From Betaproteobacteria bacterium (GTDB taxonomy: Bacteria > Pseudomonadota > Gammaproteobacteria > Burkholderiales > Burkholderiaceae): 12,196 nt of DNA. A program made the translations under genes and the position numbers. Below, piece after piece: positions 1 to 6,056 of the stretch (positions within the stretch are counted from its first letter, which is position 1; each line of letters opens with the position of its first letter). The notes under the pieces were generated by a model. The model saw only the letters and a program-made list of their open reading frames with translations, did no database searches and had not been told where the DNA came from. The stretch covers positions 1 to 12,196 of the forward strand of contig JABMMT010000136.1 of the NCBI GenBank assembly GCA_013205155.1. Direction: 5' to 3'.

Positions 1-684
1 CCCATGAATATCAAAATGCTCTCCTAATAAATCGCAAGACATAGCAGAGCATTCAATATGCCAACCAGGTCGGCCTTCGCCCCAAGGAGATTTCCAGCGT
101 GTGTCAGCAGGCTCTTCTGGTTTCGAACTTTTCCACAACACAAAATCAAGTGGGTCGCGTTTACCGCCTGATATTGTTACTCGTTCACCAGCATTCAGTT
201 CATCCAATGATTTTCCTGAAAGACGTCCGTAACCAGGAAGTAAGCGCACAGCAAAGTTCACATCGCCATCTTCGACTTGATATGCCAATTCATTTTCAAT
301 CAACTTACCAATCATGCCTTGCATTTGTACAATAAAATCAGTAGCGCGAGGCTCCTGGTCCGGATGCATCAAACCTAAGTCATCAGAATCAACATGCATC
401 GCATCGATGAATCGCTGGGTTAAGGCAGAAATAGCTTCGCCATTTTCAATGGCCCGATGAATAATCTTGTCATCAATATCGGTGATATTGCGAACATAAA
501 GGACTTCATAGCCGCTTGCCCGAAGCCAACGAACGGCCATATCAAACACGATCATGACCCTGGCATGGCCAATATGGCAGAAGTCATAGACTGTCATGCC
601 GCACACATACATTTTCACCTGGCCCGGTACGATGGGCTTAAAGACCTGTTTTGAACGGCTTAGGGTGTTATAGATTTGCAGCAT
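1..684 (-). CDS. cysS: Cysteinyl-tRNA synthetase, N-terminal half (runs off left edge)
   Basis: CysRS activates cysteine with ATP and charges tRNA-Cys in the cytoplasm. The reverse strand reads without a stop from the ATG at 684-682 to base 1, giving 228 residues; the full family length is about 460. The start matches the family N-terminus (MLQIYNTLSR). The class I signature HIGHAR is at residues 37-42. C28 in MYVCG is the first zinc ligand, and the second is the Cys of GWHIECSAM (about residue 212). The remaining zinc ligands (FPHHENE region), the KMSKS loop and the anticodon-binding domain lie outside the window. No Shine-Dalgarno precedes the ATG. It diverges from the TPR-ppiB-lpxH run, an arrangement also known from E. 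coli (cysS divergent from ppiB-lpxH). Identity is very secure; only the 3' end is missing. Confidence 0.97.
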   Translation of the reverse strand, partial: MLQIYNTLSRSKQVFKPIVPGQVKMYVCGMTVYDFCHIGHARVMIVFDMAVRWLRASGYEVLYVRNITDIDDKIIHRAIENGEAISALTQRFIDAMHVDSDDLGLMHPDQEPRATDFIVQMQGMIGKLIENELAYQVEDGDVNFAVRLLPGYGRLSGKSLDELNAGERVTISGGKRDPLDFVLWKSSKPEEPADTRWKSPWGEGRPGWHIECSAMSCDLLGEHFDIHG

Positions 685-744
685 AGGGGTATAAAGGTTG
701 GGCAAGTAGCGCCAATTTGTTAGACTGAGCGCTGAGTATATCGA
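685..744. promoter_or_regulatory. Divergent intergenic region between cysS and the TPR gene
   Basis: These 60 bases must hold the start signals of both cysS (leftward) and the TPR-ppiB-lpxH run (rightward), unless the TPR gene starts at its second ATG (772). A minus-strand -10-like TATACT lies at 740-735, but I see no good -35 box in register. A weak plus-strand pairing is TTGGGC (698-703) with TAGACT (721-726), spacer 17. Neither is strong, and no Shine-Dalgarno precedes either gene. The promoter location is inferred from the divergent layout only. Confidence 0.25.
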
Positions 745-1659
745 ATGAGCCCGTTTTACACCCCTTCTCTTATGTCAGTAACTGTCTTTGCACCACGTCC
801 AGCCCTTCTGCTTGCCTTAGCAGCCAGCTTCCCATTGCTATTTTTGGGGGGCTGCACCACCCCCGCCCAAGAACGTACCCAAGCTGAGCTCTCTGCCCTA
901 AATGCCCAAAGGATGAATTCCCCGTTGGCTATGACACAGCCCTATTTAGGAGGCTATAGTCCTAGTGAACCGCCTAGACTTTCAGCTGACACTGGATATG
1001 ACCCCTTAAATCCTGAGCTTTCAGAAACGGTAGCCATCCCCTTTCTCTCCTTTCTGATTATTGAGCCAGATCCTATCCCTAAAAATGCAGTGCCACCAGA
1101 TGTAGAAAGGTTAGTCAAGGCACGGCAATTTCAAGAAGCTGTCGACCTGATCAACACCAAACTCAAAACGAATCCACAGAATGTGCAAATCCGATTTGTA
1201 AAGGCTCGACTGCAAATTGAAATGCGCAAGTTTGATGATGCCAAGAAAACCTTAATTGACATTACCCAGCAATTTCCAGAGTTACCTGAGCCCTATAACA
1301 ATTTGGCAGCAATAGCAGCAAACCAAGGTAACTGGATTGAAGCAAGGGATTATTTAGAGCTTTCCCTAAAGCTTCGCCCGACTTATGCAATTGCTGCAGC
1401 CAATTTAGGTGAAATCTATATTCGATTGGGCGCCCAGGCATATGAGAATGCTGCAAAAGGAGCTCAGACCAACCAGCGCCAATACACTCTGCGAGCCAAG
1501 GCCCTATTAGATGTGCTTAAGCCGCCTGCTAAACGTCCTCCCCCCGCAAATGTTCCCGTGAGGCCTGCAAGCTCTAAAGATTCAGTTCAAAATACTCTTC
1601 CAACAACCAACCTTCCAGAAAGTAGACCAAGCAATGGCGCAAGTACTGTTAAAAACTAA
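745..1659 (+). CDS. TPR-repeat lipoprotein, function unknown
   Basis: A 304-residue predicted outer-envelope lipoprotein. The hydrophobic stretch at about residues 19-34 ends in a lipobox, LGG-C37, so the mature protein should begin at Cys37 and be lipid-anchored. Residues 38-115 are Pro/Ser-rich and probably disordered. Residues about 117-247 form three to four tetratricopeptide-like helical pairs (for example around EAVDLI, DDAKKTL and EARDYLELSL), usually a protein-protein interaction surface. The tail (258-304) is Pro-rich. In-frame TGA at 733-735 limits the start to ATG 745 or ATG 772; neither has a Shine-Dalgarno, and 772 would still leave a complete signal peptide. The gene ends 26 bases inside ppiB in another frame, so the two are probably cotranslated. 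Family membership is clear; the cellular job cannot be read from the sequence. Confidence 0.88.
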   Translation: MSPFYTPSLMSVTVFAPRPALLLALAASFPLLFLGGCTTPAQERTQAELSALNAQRMNSPLAMTQPYLGGYSPSEPPRLSADTGYDPLNPELSETVAIPFLSFLIIEPDPIPKNAVPPDVERLVKARQFQEAVDLINTKLKTNPQNVQIRFVKARLQIEMRKFDDAKKTLIDITQQFPELPEPYNNLAAIAANQGNWIEARDYLELSLKLRPTYAIAAANLGEIYIRLGAQAYENAAKGAQTNQRQYTLRAKALLDVLKPPAKRPPPANVPVRPASSKDSVQNTLPTTNLPESRPSNGASTVKN

Positions 1660-2137
1660 TCAGGGTGATATCACCCTCACCCTCGATTCCATCAAAGCGC
1701 CTAAGAGCGTTGCCAATTTTTTGCAGTATGTCAAAAGTGGTCACTACGATGGCACGATCTTCCATCGCGTGATTGATAACTTCATGATCCAAGGTGGCGG
1801 TATGACTGCTGGTATGAAGCAAAAACCGACTGTTGCTGAAATTGAAAATGAAGCTAGTAATGGACTAAAAAATGAACGTGGCACGGTTGCGATGGCTCGT
1901 ACTAGTGAGCCGCACTCTGCTTCATCTCAGTTTTTTATCAACCTTAATGACAATGATTTTTTAAACCATACCGCACCCAATGCCCAAGGTTGGGGTTATG
2001 CTGTTTTTGGAAAAGTGACTGATGGAATGGATGTGGTCGATCAGATTCGTAAAGTTAAAACGGGTAGCTCTGGTTTTCATCAAGATGTTCCTGCCGAGGA
2101 TGTTGTCATTGAGAAAGCCACTGTTCTCGAGGAATGA
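1634..2137 (+). CDS. ppiB: Cyclophilin-type peptidyl-prolyl cis-trans isomerase B
   Basis: Cyclophilin that catalyses cis-trans isomerisation of X-Pro bonds during folding. It has 167 residues with no signal peptide, matching cytoplasmic E. coli PpiB in length and along its whole sequence. The active-site core IFHRVIDNFMIQGGG is at residues 42-56, with the catalytic Arg45 and substrate-pocket Phe50 and Gln53; SQFFIN (98-103) and GWGYAVFG (119-126) complete the pocket. The start MAQVLLKTNQGD fits the family's first beta strand, so the 26-base overlap with the TPR gene is probably real rather than a start error. Only a weak AGAAAG lies upstream, so translation may depend on ribosomes arriving from the upstream gene. 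The stop overlaps the lpxH start as ATGA. Some related genomes, as I recall, carry a second periplasmic cyclophilin here; none is present. Confidence 0.96.
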   Translation: MAQVLLKTNQGDITLTLDSIKAPKSVANFLQYVKSGHYDGTIFHRVIDNFMIQGGGMTAGMKQKPTVAEIENEASNGLKNERGTVAMARTSEPHSASSQFFINLNDNDFLNHTAPNAQGWGYAVFGKVTDGMDVVDQIRKVKTGSSGFHQDVPAEDVVIEKATVLEE

Positions 2138-2913
2138 TCCCGCAATATTCGAGCGTACTGCTCATCTCAGACCTGCATCTCACGCCGTCAATGCCCTTGA
2201 CGGCGCAACGTTTCTTTGATTTCTGTGAAAAGGATGCTCCCCAGGTAGAGGCTGTCTTTATCTTGGGTGATCTATTTGAGTATTGGGTGGGTGATGATAT
2301 AGCTTCATCATCCCCGTTTCAACAAGAAGTAAGACGTGCCCTAGCCAACCTATCAACCAAGGTCAAAACCTTCTATATGCATGGCAATCGGGACTTTTTA
2401 GTGGGCACAGACTTTCTCAAAAAGACAGGGATGACATTACTAAAAGATCCTTCTTATATTGAAATTGCTGACAAACAATATATTTTGAGTCATGGCGATG
2501 CTCTTTGCACTGCAGATGTAGGCTACCAAGTGTTTCGTACTTGGGTTAGAAAATCCTGGTTACAGAAATTATTCTTACGCCTGCCAGTAGCTTGGCGTCT
2601 TGCAATTGCTAAACATCTTCGTAGCAATAGCCACGTGGTATCCCGTATACCAAGCGCAGAATATCGCATCAAAACTAATGTCACCCTGCAGGCTTGTGCC
2701 GCTCTCATGATAGAGCATTCCCAATCGCGTCTGATCCATGGGCACACTCACTTAACCAATCATCATCGTGAACACTTGAACGAACAAACATGGCAGCGGT
2801 GGGTGCTGTCAGATTGGGATCTTGATCACCCAGAAAGCTTTTTACCAAAGGCCAATACGCTGTATATCGATGGGCTTGGCCCGCGCTTTATCGACCTGAT
2901 TAAGCCTCAGTAA
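2134..2913 (+). CDS. lpxH: UDP-2,3-diacylglucosamine diphosphatase (lipid A synthesis)
   Basis: LpxH hydrolyses UDP-2,3-diacylglucosamine to lipid X and UMP at the inner membrane, the fourth step of lipid A synthesis. The 259-residue protein has the calcineurin-like metallophosphoesterase motifs in order: SDLHL (D13, H15), GDLFEYWVGDD (D46), GNRDF (N85, R86), LSHGDALC (H120) and IHGHTH (H202, H204). These match the two-Mn ligand set known from the E. coli and Haemophilus enzymes. The usual CTDD segment reads CTAD (A127, D128), and the expected DV-x-P segment before the last motif appears as NVTL (from residue 182), so the lipid-binding cap is diverged. It starts inside ppiB's stop (ATGA overlap), indicating translational coupling. 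GAGGA (2129-2133) directly abuts the ATG, too close for an ideal Shine-Dalgarno. It converges with suhB across 22 bases without a convincing terminator. Confidence 0.95.
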   Translation: MIPQYSSVLLISDLHLTPSMPLTAQRFFDFCEKDAPQVEAVFILGDLFEYWVGDDIASSSPFQQEVRRALANLSTKVKTFYMHGNRDFLVGTDFLKKTGMTLLKDPSYIEIADKQYILSHGDALCTADVGYQVFRTWVRKSWLQKLFLRLPVAWRLAIAKHLRSNSHVVSRIPSAEYRIKTNVTLQACAALMIEHSQSRLIHGHTHLTNHHREHLNEQTWQRWVLSDWDLDHPESFLPKANTLYIDGLGPRFIDLIKPQ

Positions 2914-2935
2914 CTAAATTCTATTTAAGGATTTA

Positions 2936-3724
2936 TTAAGAAACTGAGTATTTTGCTAAGCATTGAACCATCTGCGCATAAATACGTGGGTTCGCAGCCA
3001 TTACTTCACCGCTTTTTAAGAAGCCCTCTTCACCCCTATAGTTACCAATCAAGCCGCCAGATTCAGTAATAAGCAATGCGCCCGCGGCCATATCCCATGG
3101 CTTGAGATCGCTCTCAAAAAATCCATCATAACGCCCTGCTGCAACATACGCTAAATCTAAGGAAGCAGCGCCAGGGCGACGAAGACCCGTACATTGACGG
3201 GTCATCTCTGCAAAAATTTTGAGGTATTTTTCAAGATCCTGATCTTCGCGATAAGGAAAGCCTGTGCCAATTAAACAATTCATTAGACGATTTTGTGAGC
3301 CCACTCGTAAACGACGACGATCTAAATACGCTCCTGCACCACGAGTTGCTGTAAAGAGTTCATCGCGAGTTGGATCGTAAACCACCGCCTGTTGGATCAC
3401 GCCATTGACTGCCAATGCAATCGAAACGGCGTATTGTGGAAATCCGTGAATGAAATTGGTCGTGCCATCTAAAGGATCGATGATCCAGATATGTTCAGCA
3501 TCAGAATTATATTCACCTGTTTCTTCAGCCAAAAATCCATGAGTTGGATAGGCCTCACTCAGTGTCTCAATGATGGCTGCTTCTGCTGCCTTGTCCACCT
3601 CGGTTACAAAATCATTATGCTGTTTACGATCAACTTGTAAGCGCTCCAAATTCAAGGAGGCTCGGTTAATCACAGTTCCGGCACGACGAGCAGCCTTAAC
3701 GGCCACATTTAACATGGGATGCAT
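2936..3724 (-). CDS. suhB: Inositol-1-monophosphatase family protein SuhB
   Basis: A Mg-dependent, lithium-sensitive-type inositol monophosphatase. In E. coli, SuhB also joins the Nus antitermination complex on rRNA operons and helps rRNA maturation. The reading frame is open from 3922, but I choose the ATG at 3724 because it gives MHPMLNVAVKAARRAG, nearly identical to the E. coli start; the 66 extra upstream codons overlap the trmJ 5' end and resemble nothing. The resulting 262 residues match the family (267 in E. coli). Metal and active-site motifs: AEETG (E67), IDPLDGTTN (D83, D86, T88) and PWDMAAG (D211). The segment around GLRRPGAASLDLAYVAAG (180-197) is also typical. No Shine-Dalgarno precedes the ATG. 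It diverges from trmJ, as it does in E. coli. Confidence 0.96.
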   Translation of the reverse strand: MHPMLNVAVKAARRAGTVINRASLNLERLQVDRKQHNDFVTEVDKAAEAAIIETLSEAYPTHGFLAEETGEYNSDAEHIWIIDPLDGTTNFIHGFPQYAVSIALAVNGVIQQAVVYDPTRDELFTATRGAGAYLDRRRLRVGSQNRLMNCLIGTGFPYREDQDLEKYLKIFAEMTRQCTGLRRPGAASLDLAYVAAGRYDGFFESDLKPWDMAAGALLITESGGLIGNYRGEEGFLKSGEVMAANPRIYAQMVQCLAKYSVS

Positions 3725-3868
3725 AGTATTGATGGACAAATTAGATAAGAACAAGCTTGTAATATTGCCAACCGCAAATGCAAAAACTGCATGACAATAA
3801 GAAGCTAAAAGATTGATTCTAAACGATTTGTCTTCCTTACCCCTCAGCCCACCTTCAATCACCAATCT
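3725..3868. promoter_or_regulatory. Divergent suhB / trmJ intergenic region with two small dyads
   Basis: This 144-base gap is the longest non-coding stretch in the window and must hold outward promoters for suhB and trmJ-cysE. It contains a perfect 10-base palindrome, ACAAGCTTGT (3751-3760), and a dyad ATGCA-N5-TGCAT (3778-3792) almost midway between the two genes. TTGCCA (3765-3770, plus) and TTGTCA (minus) resemble -35 boxes, but neither has a matching -10 at proper spacing. Short dyads of this kind are fairly likely by chance, so an operator is only a possibility. Neither flanking gene has a recognisable Shine-Dalgarno. Confidence 0.3.
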
Positions 3869-4618
3869 ATGAATCCCAAGAACCCTGAGCTGCTGCGTTG
3901 GATCCTGGTTGAAACGAGTCACCCTGGCAATGTCGGCTCTGCAGCACGCGCCCTAAAAACAATGGGCTTTGGCGATCTTCGCTTGATTAATCCAAAGCTG
4001 ATGGGTATTGCAGAGGAATCAGAGGCGATTGCACTGGCCAGTGGCGCAGGTGACGTCCTGGCTGATTCTCAAGAGAGCCATGCTCTGGAGAATGCGGTTG
4101 AAGGCTGTTCACTGGTACTCGGCCTTACCAGTCGCGATCGGGAGTTTGGTCCGCCTGCCTTGAACTGGATTGATGCACGCCCCCTGATTTTAAAAACCTT
4201 GGCTGCTGACCAAAAGGTCGCACTAGTATTTGGGCCTGAGCGAACGGGCTTAGATAATCAAGATCTTGCTCTATGCACCCATCGTGTTTGGCTTGATGCT
4301 AACCCACACTATCCCTCATTAAATTTGGCTCAAGCCCTGATGGTTTGCGCCTTTACTCTTCGGGAAGCGATCAATAGTGATTCTGAAGAAGCTTTAAACA
4401 TTCCGAGTAAGGACCTCAATGACTATGCAGACCCTGCTGCCGTCGCCGCCATGCTCGACCACTGGCGTGAAGGATTAGAGGCCATTGGCTACCTAGACCC
4501 CGCTAACCCAAAGAAACTGATGGCCCGATTACAGGCTTTATTTGCCCGTAGCCGCCTACAAAAAGAGGAAATTGATCTATTGCGTGGCATTGCCAAGCAG
4601 ATGCTCCTGAGAAAATAG
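3869..4618 (+). CDS. trmJ: tRNA (cytidine/uridine-32-2'-O-)-methyltransferase TrmJ
   Basis: A SPOUT-class methyltransferase that uses S-adenosylmethionine to methylate the 2'-OH of nucleotide 32 in the anticodon loop of several tRNAs. The protein has 249 residues, the usual TrmJ length. The three SPOUT motifs are visible: VETSHPGNVGSAARALK (14-30) with the conserved Asn and Arg, FGPERTGLDN (121-130), and NPHYPSLNLAQAL (145-157), which forms the deep trefoil knot that binds the cofactor. The C-terminal helical extension (about 180-249) ends in LLRGIAKQMLLRK, typical of TrmJ rather than TrmL. The ATG at 3869 gives the family N-terminus; no Shine-Dalgarno is seen. It diverges from suhB and is followed 23 bases later by cysE, with which it is probably cotranscribed. 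Confidence 0.94.
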   Translation: MNPKNPELLRWILVETSHPGNVGSAARALKTMGFGDLRLINPKLMGIAEESEAIALASGAGDVLADSQESHALENAVEGCSLVLGLTSRDREFGPPALNWIDARPLILKTLAADQKVALVFGPERTGLDNQDLALCTHRVWLDANPHYPSLNLAQALMVCAFTLREAINSDSEEALNIPSKDLNDYADPAAVAAMLDHWREGLEAIGYLDPANPKKLMARLQALFARSRLQKEEIDLLRGIAKQMLLRK

Positions 4619-4641
4619 GCCCACCCAGTTAAAATCACACT

Positions 4642-5400
4642 ATGTTTAATTCCCTTTTTGACCATGTTGACTCCATTATTGTTCGAGATCCTGCCGCTAG
4701 AAATCGCCTAGAGGTCATTACTTGCTATCCAGGCTTACATGCCGTTTGGCTCCATCGTGTTTCCCATTTTCTTTGGAACTTGGGTTTGAAATGGATTGCA
4801 CGTCTGATGTCGATGTTTGCGCGCTTCTTAACCGGTATTGAAATTCATCCTGGCGCCAAAATTGGCCGTAGGGTTTTTTTAGATCATGGCCTTGGCATCG
4901 TCATTGGTGAGACTACTGAGATTGGTGATGATTGCACTATCTATCAAGGTGTGACATTAGGTGGAACCTCCCTATACAAAGGTATGAAACGTCACCCCAC
5001 CTTGGGTAAAGGTGTAGTGATCAGCGCAGGTGCAAAAGTACTTGGTGGATTTACTGTTGGCGATGGTGCACGCGTTGGCTCTAATGCGGTTGCTTTAAAA
5101 GAAATCCCACCGGGAGCCACTGCTGTCGGAATACCCGCACGTGTTTTACATCCTGATTTACCGCAAAGTGCAGACACTAAAACAAAAGAATATTTTTCGG
5201 CTTACGGAGTCACACCCAATGTAGATGACCCTGTATCGATGGCCCTCAAAGGCTTGATCGATGCCACGATTGAGCAAGAAGCTAAAATTGCCGCCCTAGA
5301 AAGCATGATTGCCAAACTGAGTAATACACCAACTGATGTAAGCGGCACCAGTGATACTAAGCGTGATCTAGACGCCATTAAAGAATGGCTCAAGGAGTAA
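4642..5400 (+). CDS. cysE: Serine O-acetyltransferase
   Basis: CysE transfers acetyl from acetyl-CoA to L-serine, giving O-acetylserine for cysteine synthesis, and is normally feedback-inhibited by cysteine. The 252-residue protein has a short N-terminal helical region (1-60), so it belongs to the shorter EpsC-like class rather than the 273-residue E. coli type. A left-handed beta-helix of hexapeptide repeats follows (about 66-170). The active-site segment LDHGLGIVIGET (80-91) holds the catalytic His82, paired with Glu67 in GIEIHPGA where E. coli has Asp143. The repeat tail GIPARV (163-168) is present. A C-terminal helical extension (about 197-228, heptad-like) is predicted to be coiled coil and may aid oligomerisation. 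It follows trmJ by 23 bases without a Shine-Dalgarno and its stop lies 3 bases from the convergent isomerase gene. Confidence 0.95.
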   Translation: MFNSLFDHVDSIIVRDPAARNRLEVITCYPGLHAVWLHRVSHFLWNLGLKWIARLMSMFARFLTGIEIHPGAKIGRRVFLDHGLGIVIGETTEIGDDCTIYQGVTLGGTSLYKGMKRHPTLGKGVVISAGAKVLGGFTVGDGARVGSNAVALKEIPPGATAVGIPARVLHPDLPQSADTKTKEYFSAYGVTPNVDDPVSMALKGLIDATIEQEAKIAALESMIAKLSNTPTDVSGTSDTKRDLDAIKEWLKE

Positions 5401-5403
5401 TTT

Positions 5404-6003
5404 TTAATGCAGCGTTCGTGGATTAGAGTTACCCAAGCCTAAAGCTCCACTCTGAAATTCATCTTCTTCATTGCTGCTATCGTTTGGCATACCAAATGTA
5501 AAACTCTCACCACCTTCTGGGTGACGATTTTCAATCTCATCATCCGTTGCCGAGCGCACGTCTTCTACCTGAACCCAAAAACGTAAGGCCATCCCCGCAA
5601 GTGGATGATTACCGTCTAACACTACTTGATTATCAGCAACGTCAGTTACTGTATAGATCAAAGGCTCATCATCTGAATCATCACTAGCTTCCGTAGATCC
5701 TTCATCAGCATCTGGAATCCCTTCAAACTGCATCCCAATTTCTAATGGCTCAGGAAAACGGGTGCGTGGCTCAATTTTTAGTAACTCAGGGTCATACTCA
5801 CCAAATGCCTCACTAGGCTCAAGCTGAATAGTGGCTTCATAGCCAATATCCTGACCATCGAGCAAGGTTTCAATTTTAGGAAAAGTGCCCTCGTAACCAC
5901 CATGCAGGTATACCATCGGAGAGTCAGGTTCTTCGATGACATTATTTTGCGCATCGGTTAACTTATAGCGAAGGGAAACGATGGTATTTTTTTCAATCTT
6001 CAT
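5404..6003 (-). CDS. SlyD-like FKBP-type peptidyl-prolyl isomerase
   Basis: A cytoplasmic FKBP prolyl isomerase of the SlyD/SlpA group, whose flap-inserted (IF) domain gives chaperone activity. With the ATG at 6003 the protein has 199 residues and starts MKIEKNTIVSLRYKL, matching the SlyD start; an ATG six codons upstream (6021) is also possible, and neither has a Shine-Dalgarno. FKBP core segments are residues 1-66 (with YLHGGYEG at 32-39 and PSEAFGEYDP at 63-72) and 129-150 (LDGNHPLAGMALRFWV). The IF domain spans about 70-128 and contains an acidic run (98-113, DADEGSTEASDDSDDE). The tail (151-199) is acidic and polar and lacks the Cys/His metal-binding tail of E. coli SlyD, so nickel handling is unlikely. 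It ends 3 bases from the convergent cysE and diverges from roxA. slyD or slpA would be over-precise as a symbol. Confidence 0.92.
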   Translation of the reverse strand: MKIEKNTIVSLRYKLTDAQNNVIEEPDSPMVYLHGGYEGTFPKIETLLDGQDIGYEATIQLEPSEAFGEYDPELLKIEPRTRFPEPLEIGMQFEGIPDADEGSTEASDDSDDEPLIYTVTDVADNQVVLDGNHPLAGMALRFWVQVEDVRSATDDEIENRHPEGGESFTFGMPNDSSNEEDEFQSGALGLGNSNPRTLH

Positions 6004-6056
6004 GCGGTATTTATCGAACATTTGTTTTTATTCAAAATCAATCAAGCTTTTACTTT

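Noticed and set aside
99..654. Plus-strand open frames within cysS (99-335 and 457-654)
   Set aside because: They are antisense to a continuous, well-conserved cysS frame and show no family signature.
2906..2948. Inverted repeat CTCAGT...ACTGAG around the lpxH/suhB convergent stops as a terminator
   Set aside because: The stem is only 6 base pairs with a 31-base AT-rich loop, so it would be unstable; the match is compatible with chance.
3725..3922. N-terminal extension of suhB by 66 codons (frame open up to 3922)
   Set aside because: The ATG at 3724 gives MHPMLN, nearly identical to the E. coli SuhB start; the extension overlaps the trmJ 5' end and resembles no domain.
5374..5405. Hairpin in the cysE 3' end followed by a T-run as a Rho-independent terminator
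   Set aside because: The T-run starts 11 bases after a short, half-AT stem; this is not the geometry of an intrinsic terminator.
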